DNA of 43,913 nt from Novosphingobium naphthalenivorans NBRC 102051 (GTDB lineage: Bacteria; Pseudomonadota; Alphaproteobacteria; Sphingomonadales; Sphingomonadaceae): NCBI RefSeq assembly GCF_001590985.1, contig NZ_BCTX01000043.1, positions 1-43,913 of the forward strand. Reading direction: 5' to 3'. Positions 33,166-41,078 of the stretch are shown in pieces (positions within the stretch are counted from its first letter, which is position 1; every line of letters begins with the position of its first letter). The notes under the pieces are model-generated. The model did no database searches, was not told the DNA's origin, and saw nothing but the letters and a program-made list of their open reading frames with translations. The translations under genes were made by a program, and so were the position numbers.

Positions 33166-33996
33166 ATGACGAGTTGGCTCATCACCGGAATCGGCGCAGG
33201 CCTGGGCCGGGCGCTGGCGCAAGCGGCGCTCGCGCGCGGGGACACAGTCGTCGGCACGACACGCAAAGCCACTGACGAGGCTTTTACCGGCCTCGCTCCG
33301 GGCCGGGCCCATGTGCTCAGCGTGGATCTGACCAATCAGGCCAGTGTGCATGAAGCCGTCGCCCGGGCCGAAGAACTGACCGGCGGGATCGACCGCCTTG
33401 TCAACAATGCCGGTTACGGCATGATCGGCGCGATCGAGGAAGTCTCGATCGCGGAAGCCAGGGCGCTGTTCGAGATCAACGTCTTCGGGGCGATGCGGAT
33501 GATACAGGCCGTGCTTCCCGCCATGCGGGCGCGCCGCGCGGGGCATATCGTCAATGTCACCTCGGTCAGCGGCCATGCGCCCTGGGCGGGCACAGGCATC
33601 TACGGCGCGAGCAAATATGCGCTGGAATGCCTCGGCCAGACGCTGGCGCAGGAAGTCGCGCCGATGAACATCCGCGTCACCAATGTCGCGCCGGGCGGAA
33701 TGCGTACCGAGTTCGCCGCCGCCGGGCTTCGCATCGCCGGCAAGGACATTGCCGACTACGACGAGGTCGCCCACTTCGCGCGCCGCAGCCTCACCGAGAA
33801 CGCTGGCAAGGAAAAGGGTGATCCCCGGCGCGCCGCCGCCGCCATCCTGACCGCTCTCGATGCGCCGGAACCGCCCTTGAACCTGCTGCTCGGCGAAGAT
33901 GCCCTGCACTACGCCACGGACCAGCACGCCTTCGTCGCCGCGCAGATCAAGCAATGGGAAGCGCTTTCGCTTTCCATCGCCTTCGAAGACGCCTGA
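33166..33996 (+). CDS. Short-chain dehydrogenase/reductase (SDR)
   Basis: A 276-residue NAD(P)-dependent oxidoreductase. TGIGAGLGRA (residues 7-16) binds the cofactor; NNAG is at 80-83; the catalytic Ser lies in VTSVSG and the YxxxK motif is Y146-K150 (IYGASKYALE). The RKATDE region after strand 2 suggests NADP(H) preference. The C-terminal part (PLNLLLGEDALHYATDQ) is the pattern of classical SDRs that act on ketones or alcohols. The stop overlaps the start of the next amidohydrolase gene (TGATG), so both are translationally coupled. ATG 33166 follows GGCAGGA. Confidence 0.92.
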   Translation: MTSWLITGIGAGLGRALAQAALARGDTVVGTTRKATDEAFTGLAPGRAHVLSVDLTNQASVHEAVARAEELTGGIDRLVNNAGYGMIGAIEEVSIAEARALFEINVFGAMRMIQAVLPAMRARRAGHIVNVTSVSGHAPWAGTGIYGASKYALECLGQTLAQEVAPMNIRVTNVAPGGMRTEFAAAGLRIAGKDIADYDEVAHFARRSLTENAGKEKGDPRRAAAAILTALDAPEPPLNLLLGEDALHYATDQHAFVAAQIKQWEALSLSIAFEDA

Positions 33997-34655
33997 TGCA
34001 TCCCTGCGAGCTGCCCGAATGGGCGATCGCGCGCGGGCGGGGCTACAACAGTTTCGACACGATCGACCCGGCTCGCACGGCATTGGTGGTGATCGACATG
34101 CAATCGGTGTTCGTCGCCGAGGAGGAAATCTTCGGCAACCGCCATGCGCGCGCGATCGTGCCGCAGATCAACCGGCTGGTACGCGGCCTGCGCGATACCG
34201 GCGTGCAAGTGATATGGACCCGCCAGACCGTAAGCGATGCGCCGCCTCTGGCCATGCCCGAATGGCAATACGACATGACCGACCCGGTGGTGCAGCGCGC
34301 GGTCGGGGCGATGCAGGTTGGCGCGGCTGCGCGCGAACTGTTTCCGGAAATGGCCCTGGAGCCGAACGATCTGGTGCTCGACAAGTACCGCTACGGGGCC
34401 TTTTCATGCCCGGCCGGCGCGCTGGCCAAAGCGCTGGAACTGGCCGGTATCGACACGCTCATTCTGACCGGCACGCTCACCAATGTCTGCGTCGAATCCA
34501 CCGCCCGCGAAGGCAACATGCGCGGCTACAAGGTGATCGTGGTGCCGGACGCCTGTGCCGCCGTGACCGATGAGGAACACCTGGCCGCGCTGCTCAACCT
34601 GCGGCTGAACTTCGCGGACGTGAAAACCGCGGATGAAGTTTTAGCGCTGGTGTGA
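33996..34655 (+). CDS. Isochorismatase-family amidohydrolase (second)
   Basis: A 219-residue cysteine hydrolase with triad D34 (LVVIDMQSVFV), K130 (LVLDKYRYGAF) and C165 (LTGTLTNVCVESTAREG). The NVCVEST block is as in RutB, and the KYRYGAF block resembles its KPRYSGF. It is closer to RutB in these two motifs than the copy at 30251. It starts within the SDR stop codon (TGATG). The likely role is hydrolysis of an amide or carbamoyl intermediate. The end is followed by a 35-bp palindrome. Confidence 0.9.
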   Translation: MHPCELPEWAIARGRGYNSFDTIDPARTALVVIDMQSVFVAEEEIFGNRHARAIVPQINRLVRGLRDTGVQVIWTRQTVSDAPPLAMPEWQYDMTDPVVQRAVGAMQVGAAARELFPEMALEPNDLVLDKYRYGAFSCPAGALAKALELAGIDTLILTGTLTNVCVESTAREGNMRGYKVIVVPDACAAVTDEEHLAALLNLRLNFADVKTADEVLALV

Positions 34656-34663
34656 AGTCAGAG

Positions 34664-34698
34664 AAATCCTCCCTGTCGCGCAGCGATGGGGAGGATTT
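34664..34698. repeat. Palindromic repeat, copy 1 (identical 29-bp core)
   Basis: AAATCCTCCC and GGGAGGATTT form a perfect 10-bp inverted repeat around a 15-nt loop. The core 34667-34695 is identical to 41006-41034. It lies between convergent genes, so it may act as a bidirectional terminator. Confidence 0.85.
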
Positions 34699-34715
34699 CG
34701 CGACGTGCTATCCTC

Positions 34716-35810
34716 CTACGACAGCAAGCGCGGCACTGAAACCGAGTAGATGTCGAAATGCGCGTCCGGATGCTCTGCCGCTCCGTCGCGCGGGGCCGAG
34801 CGGATCTGCACCACGCCGTTCTTGCCGAAGCCGGGCACCACTGGACGGCCCGCGTCGCGGCTCAGCCACAAGCGCAGCAGGTGGCGGCGGCGCTGCGGTT
34901 CCGGCCAGTCCCAGAACGTGGTGCGGGCATGGAGCGCGGCGTAGTTCGACAGCCACTGGATGTCGCCCGGACGGAAGTCCATCGCGATCGCCATGCCCTC
35001 TTCGTAAGTGATCTTGTCGAAGAGTTCGAGCACTTCGATCTGCTCGGGCGTGAGCTTGGGCACGCCTTCGTATTCCTGCGCGGTAAGGATGTAGAGCGAG
35101 CCCGCGTACATCGAGAACACCCCGTCCACGAGGCTGACGATCGGCGAGGTATAAGTATCGGCCGGCGCATTGTGGTCCTGGCGGCGCCAGTCCCAGTGGA
35201 ACGGCTCCAGCAGCAGCGGCGCGAGATCGGGGCGGCGCTCCAGAATCTCGTTGTAGATCTGCGCGCCGGAAACGAGGCAGGACAGCCCGCCTTCCCGGGC
35301 CGGGCGCAGGCACATCAGCGCGACGACATCCGAGCTGTCCGAGTGATAGACCAGCTTGTCGCGCACTTTGGCGGAAAGCGCGGTGGGATCGTCCATGGTC
35401 TTGTCCGACGTCGCATAGACGTGGTCGATCAAGTCGCCCATTTCGTTCTGGCGGATCGGATCGCCCATGTGCAGGCCCAGGATGTAGTAGATCGCCGAGG
35501 ACAGCGCGTCCGAATAGAGATGCGTGCGCAAGCCCCGCACAAGGACGAAACCGCGGCCATAGTCCACGTCGCGGCCCCATTCCTTCACTGCATCGGCGCA
35601 GGCCACCAGCGGATAGTCTTCCGCCTGAACCGTGCGCAGATCGGGGTTCTCCTCAAGGAAGCGCGTGCCCAGCGCTTCGAGTTCGGCGATCTGCTCCGGT
35701 GAGAGCAGGAAGACCCATTCACCGGTCTTTTCAAGCGCATCACCGCGCCAGGCCGCTTCCGTCGTGACGGGCGGAACGACTTCCAACGATGCGCTCGGAT
35801 TGCTGGCCAT
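34716..35810 (-). CDS. TauD/TfdA-like Fe(II)/2-oxoglutarate dioxygenase (second)
   Basis: A 364-residue protein. The HxD motif is H156-D158 (LVYHSDSSDVVALM); the distal His is probably H294 (NYAALHARTTFWDWPE), and R309 or R313 (QRRRHLLRLWLS) should bind 2-oxoglutarate. The long N-terminus with GDALEKTGEWVFLLSPEQIAELEALG is the pattern of the TauD relatives around gamma-butyrobetaine hydroxylase-like proteins. It would oxidise an unknown substrate. ATG 35810 follows AGAAGGA; a longer frame upstream lacks conservation. It converges with the SDR-amidohydrolase pair and is the right border of the island. Confidence 0.9.
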   Translation of the reverse strand: MASNPSASLEVVPPVTTEAAWRGDALEKTGEWVFLLSPEQIAELEALGTRFLEENPDLRTVQAEDYPLVACADAVKEWGRDVDYGRGFVLVRGLRTHLYSDALSSAIYYILGLHMGDPIRQNEMGDLIDHVYATSDKTMDDPTALSAKVRDKLVYHSDSSDVVALMCLRPAREGGLSCLVSGAQIYNEILERRPDLAPLLLEPFHWDWRRQDHNAPADTYTSPIVSLVDGVFSMYAGSLYILTAQEYEGVPKLTPEQIEVLELFDKITYEEGMAIAMDFRPGDIQWLSNYAALHARTTFWDWPEPQRRRHLLRLWLSRDAGRPVVPGFGKNGVVQIRSAPRDGAAEHPDAHFDIYSVSVPRLLS

Positions 35811-36033
35811 GGACTGATCCTTCTGTGCAAAAACTCTGTGGCTAGGCCGCAAGCTTACGCGGAGCGAACGCGGACGACTTGTCGCGCCATGGCATAAAGT
35901 TTTTCGCACGGCGAACGGCGGAACTCCGGCGTCATCCCGGATGACCACCCGCGTTTCGACTGAGGCTGGCGCACCTCGCCGTTTACGAAATCTGAACGCT
36001 GATCGTCCAGAGAGGAGGCAAGGAGACCCTCAG

Positions 36034-36705
36034 GTGGCGATCTTGCGTAATATCATACGTGCCCTGAGGGCCGTTCGCCGATTTGGCACGCCCCTGCGCA
36101 AAGACTGCCGGGGCGCGACGATCATCGAGTTCGCCATAGTCGGGCCGGCGTTCATCGCACTTCTGCTCGCGATCCTGTACACGATGCTCATATACCTGGC
36201 CCAGCAGATGCTGGAGACGGCAGCACAGAACGCGGGACGCCTGCTGCTGATCGGTACGGCGCAAACGGCGCAGATGGCCAGCGGCAACACCGGCATGTCC
36301 GAAAGCGAGTTCAAGAACGCCATCTGCAATGGCACGACAGCCACCGATTCCGATGGCAATACCATCACCATTCCCAAGCTGCTGCCGCCGATGCTCTCGT
36401 GCTCCCGGCTGACGGTCAATGTCACGACTGCGAGCAGCTACAACGTGGCAAGCACTGCCGCGCCGACATTCACGTATGACAGCAACGGCGTTCTGACGTC
36501 GACAGGCACGGGCTACAGCTACCAGTCGAGCGGCAGCGGTCAGAACCGTATCGTCGTCCTGCAACTCATCTACCTGTGGCCGACAGGAACCGGGCCGCTG
36601 GGCCTGAACCTGATCGATCAGCCGAATGGCAATCACATGCTCGTGGCGACATCCGTTTTCACGACAGAGGACTATTCATGCAGCGCGTCGCAAACCTCTT
36701 GCTGA
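36034..36705 (+). CDS. TadE-like pilus/surface assembly protein
   Basis: A 223-residue protein. A basic N-terminus is followed by CRGATIIEFAIVGPAFIALLLAILYTMLIYL (about residues 24-55), the prepilin-like TadE segment with Glu near the start of the helix. The rest is probably extracytoplasmic and ends in a Cys-containing tail (EDYSCSASQTSC). Tad proteins build Flp pili for tight adherence. The start is GTG 36034 with GGAG/AAGGAG upstream; earlier in-frame codons are not preceded by one. It overlaps the next gene by 28 bp, and no Tad secretion ATPase or secretin is in the window. Confidence 0.8.
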   Translation: MAILRNIIRALRAVRRFGTPLRKDCRGATIIEFAIVGPAFIALLLAILYTMLIYLAQQMLETAAQNAGRLLLIGTAQTAQMASGNTGMSESEFKNAICNGTTATDSDGNTITIPKLLPPMLSCSRLTVNVTTASSYNVASTAAPTFTYDSNGVLTSTGTGYSYQSSGSGQNRIVVLQLIYLWPTGTGPLGLNLIDQPNGNHMLVATSVFTTEDYSCSASQTSC

Positions 36706-37373
36706 AGCGTTTCGCACGCGACACCCGCGGCGCGGTGCTCGTGGAATTCGCGCTCGTCCTGCCGGTGCTTCTGCTCCTGTACACGGGTGGGTGCAGCCTG
36801 TCCGACATGATCGCCTGCAAGCGCAAGGTCACGGTCGCGACCCGCTCGCTGACCGATCTGGTCAGCCGGACGATGTCGCCCGCGATCATCTACAATGCCC
36901 CGCAGAACGCCAGCGCCAAATCGTACCTCAGCGCCAGTGCAGTGGTCCTCTCGCCCTACAAGCTCAACAATGCGGTCGAGCAGATTTCGCTGCTCAGGGT
37001 CTGCGATGCCACTCATGCCTATGTCGTCTGGACCCAGGCGCAGACGCAGAATGTCGACGGCAGCACCGTCACCGCCACGACATCCAGCCATACGGCCGGT
37101 ACTCTCCCCGTAAATGAGACGCAGTCGTCCAACAGCGTGATCTCGATCCCCAGCGACATGATCACCTCGACAATGGTGCCGACTTCACCGGACGGCACCA
37201 ACGTGTGCGGCAACCTTGCCCCGGGTGACAGCAACAAGACCCAGGTCGGCACGGCCGGCGGCTGGCTGTTCATGGGCAAGATTACCTACAGCTTCACGCC
37301 GACGCTCGGCTTCACCTCTCTCACGACCACGCAGCTGACCGACACCATCTACATGCTGCCCCGCCTTTACTAG
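36678..37373 (+). CDS. TadE/TadF-like pilus assembly protein
   Basis: A 231-residue protein with the prepilin-like N-terminus RDTRGAVLVEFALVLPVLLLLYTGGCSLSDMIACKRKV, then TRSLTDLVSRT, typical of TadE/TadF minor pseudopilins. The C-terminal part is Thr/Ser/Asn-rich and ends IYMLPRLY. It lies between two similar genes and overlaps the first by 28 bp; the ATG at 36678 is chosen because the helix begins about 16 residues later. Confidence 0.82.
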   Translation: MQRVANLLLKRFARDTRGAVLVEFALVLPVLLLLYTGGCSLSDMIACKRKVTVATRSLTDLVSRTMSPAIIYNAPQNASAKSYLSASAVVLSPYKLNNAVEQISLLRVCDATHAYVVWTQAQTQNVDGSTVTATTSSHTAGTLPVNETQSSNSVISIPSDMITSTMVPTSPDGTNVCGNLAPGDSNKTQVGTAGGWLFMGKITYSFTPTLGFTSLTTTQLTDTIYMLPRLY

Positions 37374-37381
37374 GTACGTAC

Positions 37382-39226
37382 ATGATGAAGAAATTCCTCT
37401 CGCTCACGTCTCCGGCGGCATGGCGCAAGGTCATGGCCCGGCTGAAGGCCGATCAGCGAGGCAACGTCCTGATTGTCGTGGGCTTCACGATCGTTCCGCT
37501 GACTTTCACCGTCGGTTTCGGGATCGACTACGCACGCGCCATGAGGCTCCAGACGCAGCTGAACGCCGCGGCCGACGCCGCCGCGCTGGCCGCTGTCGCC
37601 CCCTCAATGATCCTCCAGTCGGACAGTGAGGCGGCCCTGGCCGCCACGAAGATGTTCAATTCGCAGGCTGCGCTGGCGAGCGGCTACCAGGACCTGCAGA
37701 TGACCCCCACCATCACGGCCAGCACCTCCGGCAGCAGCGGGGCTCTGGGCTATCTGCGCAAGGCCACCATCAGCTATACAGTCAAGTCGATCAACATGTT
37801 CGGCGGGATTCTCGGCGCCGACACACTGACTGTGAACGGGACGGCCTCGGCCAGCGCCCAGCAGCCGCCCAACGTCGATTTCTACCTGGCGATGGACAAT
37901 TCGCCTTCAATGCTGCTGCCCGCGACATCGGACGGGATCACCAAGATCCTCAACGCTACTGGCTGCGCCTTCGCGTGCCATGCGCAACTTCCGCACACGG
38001 ACGGCATCTACGTCAACGACACGCAAAGCCGTAAGGTGCTGTTGTCGACCAGCTACTATACTTCGGGCTCCTCAAAGGAAAACGTCTATTACCGCTGGAA
38101 CTCGTCAACCAACACACTGTACGACAGTTCGGGGAATTCGATGAATTCGACGAGCACGTCGGTTTCCGGACCCACGACAACGACTACGGGGAATGGAAAC
38201 AACAGGCGCACCATCCAGACGACGACCACCACGGTAACGACCACGACCTATTCCATCTCCGACAGCACGAGCGGCCCGGTAACGATCACCAAGCGCGTGT
38301 CATCGACGCCGACCACGACCACAACCACGACTTATATCAATAGCGGAAGCTCAAGCACTTCCACGAGCACCGGCAGCACGAGCACGACCACTTCGACCTA
38401 CGACACCGGATGGTGGGCGGACGGCTACTGGCTCACGCACAATTATGGCGAAATCTACGGCAGCCCGTCGAGTCTTGTCCTGCGCAAGGACGACGTCGTC
38501 TCGGCCGCCTCGCAGCTGATCCCGTTCGCGGCCAACCAGGCCTCGGAGTACCAGGTTACATACCGGGCGCAGATGTTCTCCTTCGACTGGACCCGGTCCG
38601 GCAGCAGCACGCCGGTCAAGACGCTCAACAGTCTTACTGACGTTTCCTCGTACGGGAGCACGTCAGTGGCCGCCCTGTTCCCGGCAGACGACTACTGGTG
38701 GAAGAACTCGATGCCCACCAGCAGCACCAACATCAATGACCGGGCCTCCGAAGTTACCAACATGCTGACAACGATGAAGAACCTCATCCCTACGGCAGGT
38801 ACGGGGGCCCCCGGCGCCACGCCGCAGAAGATCCTGTTTCTCATTACCGACGGCATGCTGGACCAGCCGAATGGAAGCGGCCGCTATTTCGGACCGTTGC
38901 GCAGCAGCGACCTGACCGAATGCACGGCGATCAAGGCCAAGGGCATCAAGATTGCGGTCCTTTATACGCAGTACCTTCCGGAATCGCTTGTCGGTGACTC
39001 CTGGTCGCAGTCGAACGTCGCTCCGTTCCTGCCCGCTCCGCCCTCGCCCTATCCGGCCGGCAATGCAGGGACTTCCGATCAGGTTCTCACTGCACTGGAG
39101 AGCTGCGCCTCGCCGGGCACCAACGGTTCGCCGCTGGTTCAGACCGTGACGGCAGACGACGACATCACCACGGCCCTCCAGCAGCTGTTTTCCACGGCCC
39201 TTCAAACGTCCCGTCTGGTGCAATAG
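37382..39226 (+). CDS. TadG-like protein with VWA domain and Ser/Thr-rich insert
   Basis: A 614-residue protein. The N-terminal DQRGNVLIVVGFTIVPLTFTVGFGIDYARAMRLQTQLNAAADAAALAA is the TadG/Flp pseudopilin start. A von Willebrand A-like domain follows, with the MIDAS-type DNSPSM in FYLAMDNSPSML (about residues 173-184) and ILFLITDGMLDQ later. Between them, about residues 250-340, is a Ser/Thr low-complexity region with many consecutive Thr. TadG proteins act in surface anchoring of Flp pili. It lies 8 bp behind the TadE/F gene, so the three genes form an operon. Confidence 0.85.
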   Translation: MMKKFLSLTSPAAWRKVMARLKADQRGNVLIVVGFTIVPLTFTVGFGIDYARAMRLQTQLNAAADAAALAAVAPSMILQSDSEAALAATKMFNSQAALASGYQDLQMTPTITASTSGSSGALGYLRKATISYTVKSINMFGGILGADTLTVNGTASASAQQPPNVDFYLAMDNSPSMLLPATSDGITKILNATGCAFACHAQLPHTDGIYVNDTQSRKVLLSTSYYTSGSSKENVYYRWNSSTNTLYDSSGNSMNSTSTSVSGPTTTTTGNGNNRRTIQTTTTTVTTTTYSISDSTSGPVTITKRVSSTPTTTTTTTYINSGSSSTSTSTGSTSTTTSTYDTGWWADGYWLTHNYGEIYGSPSSLVLRKDDVVSAASQLIPFAANQASEYQVTYRAQMFSFDWTRSGSSTPVKTLNSLTDVSSYGSTSVAALFPADDYWWKNSMPTSSTNINDRASEVTNMLTTMKNLIPTAGTGAPGATPQKILFLITDGMLDQPNGSGRYFGPLRSSDLTECTAIKAKGIKIAVLYTQYLPESLVGDSWSQSNVAPFLPAPPSPYPAGNAGTSDQVLTALESCASPGTNGSPLVQTVTADDDITTALQQLFSTALQTSRLVQ

Positions 39227-39253
39227 CCGCGGCAAGAGCGCTGTTCTGAACGG

Positions 39254-39281
39254 ACGCGAGGCCGCTAAACCGGCCTCGCGT
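39254..39281. terminator. Hairpin between convergent tadG and GNAT genes
   Basis: ACGCGAGGCCG and CGGCCTCGCGT are perfect inverse complements (11 bp) around the loop CTAAAC. It stands 27 bp after the tadG stop. No T-tract follows on the plus strand, so its efficiency as a terminator is uncertain. Confidence 0.6.
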
Positions 39282-39322
39282 ACCGGCGCCTGTATGTTCG
39301 CCTCGTTCCTGAGGCTTCGGGA

Positions 39323-39910
39323 TCAGAACCGGCGCAGCCAGTATTGCATCGGCTTGGGCGTATCGGCCGCGTCCCGGTGGTCCTTCCAGGCCAGATGAGT
39401 GACGAGCCCCTCGACAGGCGCATAGCCGCGCTTGCGCCAGAAGGCGTCCAGGGGGACATAATCGACCGGCCGGTCAGGATGATCGGCCGGTCGAATGACG
39501 GCTGCAAAGGTCGCGGCACTGGCATTGCATTTTCGGGCCTGCGCTTCACGGTGATCGAAGAAGGCATGGCCGATCCCCTGCCCGCGATATTCGGGCAGCA
39601 GAACGGATTCGCCAAAGTAGAACAGCCGCGAAACATCGAGGCCGCGTGCCTCGAAAGGGGCCCGGAATTCCGCCTTCTGCGCCTGCATGGGCGAAGCGGT
39701 GGCGGCGCCCACCACCCGGCCGCCATCGCAGGCTGCCACCAGGATGCCGTCCGGCGCCTCGACGAATTCGCGCAAGTATCCGGCCTCGTAGGCGGGATCG
39801 CCGTCGTAGAGGTAGGGCCACTCGGCGAAAACCGTCATGCGCAGCGCGGCAAGATCGTCGATCGCTGCCAGGATCTGGTCTCCGGTCAGGGCTCTGACAG
39901 TAACAGTCAC
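39323..39910 (-). CDS. GNAT-family N-acetyltransferase
   Basis: A 195-residue protein of the acetyl-CoA-dependent GNAT fold. The cofactor motif is LPEYRGQGIGHAFFDHREAQAR (R/Q-x-x-G-x-G type); the preceding beta strand is SRLFYFGESVLL, and GGRVVGAATASPM is the conserved strand before it. Substrate is unknown. The start is GTG 39910. It is flanked by the tad genes and the purC leader and shows no operon partner. Confidence 0.88.
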   Translation of the reverse strand: MTVTVRALTGDQILAAIDDLAALRMTVFAEWPYLYDGDPAYEAGYLREFVEAPDGILVAACDGGRVVGAATASPMQAQKAEFRAPFEARGLDVSRLFYFGESVLLPEYRGQGIGHAFFDHREAQARKCNASAATFAAVIRPADHPDRPVDYVPLDAFWRKRGYAPVEGLVTHLAWKDHRDAADTPKPMQYWLRRF

Positions 39911-40101
39911 GATCGTTTGCGCCTTTCAGGTCAGGTATCGCGCCGCCATGGGGCTGCGTGGCAGGCCGTTTCCGTCCTCCGTTACCGGCCTGGCTGCATC
40001 GCCACAATCTCCCGCGCCAAGGCCATGTCTTCCTTTCTCCCGCTTTATGGGCCGCCATCGTGCCGGAAAGGCGGATGTCCACCGCCTGCAGAGAGGGCAG
40101 T

Positions 40102-40129
40102 TTGCTTTTGCCCCCGCTTGCACTATATG
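40102..40129 (+). promoter_or_regulatory. purC: Candidate sigma-70-type promoter of purC
   Basis: TTGCTT (40102-40107) and TATATG (40124-40129) are separated by 16 bp. Transcription would begin near 40136, just in front of the hairpin. Confidence 0.45.
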
Positions 40130-40140
40130 GCCGCCGAAAT

Positions 40141-40194
40141 GCCCCGGCCCGTGCAGTCGCCCGAGACTCGACGGGCCGGGGCTTGCTCTTTTTG
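40141..40194 (+). terminator. Terminator-like hairpin in the purC leader
   Basis: GCCCCGGCCCGT (40141-40152) pairs perfectly with ACGGGCCGGGGC (40171-40182) around an 18-nt loop and is followed by TTGCTCTTTTTG. It ends about 20-30 bp before the purC start codon. It could be an attenuator or the end of a short RNA; the T-tract is interrupted. Confidence 0.55.
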
Positions 40195-40214
40195 CCGTTT
40201 GAAGGACGAAAACC

Positions 40215-40997
40215 ATGTCCCGTCGCCGTCAGATCTACGAAGGCAAGGCCAAGATTCTCTACGAGGGTCCGGAGCCGGGCACGCTGATCCAGTACTTCAA
40301 GGATGATGCCACTGCGTTCAACGCGCAGAAGAAAGGCACGATCCAGGGCAAGGGCGTCATCAACAACCGCATCAGCGAGTACGTCTTCACGCGCCTCAAC
40401 CACATCGGCGTGCCCAACCACTTCATCCGCCGCCTCAACATGCGCGAGCAGCTGGTGCGCCAGGTCGAGATCATCCCGATCGAAGTCGTGGTGCGCAACG
40501 TCGCGGCCGGCTCGATCTCCAAGCGCCTCGGCATTCCCGAAGGCGAGATGCTGCCGCACACGCTGATCGAATACTACTACAAGGACGACGCGCTCGGCGA
40601 TCCGATGGTGGCCGAAGAGCACATCCGCTGCTTCGGCTGGGCCGGGCATGACGAGATGCAGGACATCGCCGACATGGCGATCCGCGTGAACGACTTCATG
40701 TGCGGCATGTTCGCGGCGATCAACATTCGCCTGATCGACTTCAAGCTGGAATTCGGCCGCATCTGGGACGGTGATTTCAGCCGCGTGATCCTGGCCGACG
40801 AGATCAGCCCCGACGGCTGCCGCCTGTGGGACATGCACACCGGCGAAAAGCTCGACAAGGACCGCTTCCGCCGCGATCTGGGCGGTGAGGAAGAAGCCTA
40901 TCAGGAAGTCGCCCGCCGCCTCGGGCTGCTGCAGGACGACAACGGCCCGAGCGAAGTCTTCGACCTGTCGAAGCACCGCAAGCTGCGCGGCAAGTAA
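40215..40997 (+). CDS. purC: SAICAR synthetase
   Basis: A 260-residue cytosolic enzyme, phosphoribosylaminoimidazole-succinocarboxamide synthase, step 7 of purine biosynthesis: CAIR + aspartate + ATP to SAICAR. The N-terminus [35 protein letters not shown], the middle [17 protein letters not shown] and the signature [10 protein letters not shown] with [14 protein letters not shown] are all present. The ATG at 40215 follows GAAGGA. It is followed by the second copy of the 29-bp repeat. No purQ, purL or purS is next to it in the window. Confidence 0.97.
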   Translation: MSRRRQIYEGKAKILYEGPEPGTLIQYFKDDATAFNAQKKGTIQGKGVINNRISEYVFTRLNHIGVPNHFIRRLNMREQLVRQVEIIPIEVVVRNVAAGSISKRLGIPEGEMLPHTLIEYYYKDDALGDPMVAEEHIRCFGWAGHDEMQDIADMAIRVNDFMCGMFAAINIRLIDFKLEFGRIWDGDFSRVILADEISPDGCRLWDMHTGEKLDKDRFRRDLGGEEEAYQEVARRLGLLQDDNGPSEVFDLSKHRKLRGK

Positions 40998-41005
40998 GAT
41001 AAAAC

Positions 41006-41034
41006 TCCTCCCTGTCGCGCAGCGATGGGGAGGA
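41006..41034. repeat. Palindromic repeat, copy 2 (identical 29-bp core)
   Basis: Identical over 29 bp to 34667-34695, with inverted arms TCCTCCC/GGGAGGA around the same loop. Flanks differ. It lies just behind the purC stop and may end its transcript. Confidence 0.85.
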
Positions 41035-41078
41035 ATTCATCCTTGTTATCCTTATCTTGCTCGGGCACTCCTGCCGCG

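Larger units (their letters stand above)
39911..40214 (+). other. 304-bp gene-free region, purC leader
   Basis: No gene is supported. It carries a probable promoter for purC at 40102-40129 and a GC-rich hairpin at 40141-40182 directly behind it. The left part, next to the GNAT gene, shows nothing clear. Confidence 0.55.

Noticed and set aside
35845..35881. A CAAGT site in the leader of the second TauD-like gene
   Set aside because: The first half-site and its GGCGCGA flank match, but the second half is displaced by about two bases and lacks CAAGA.
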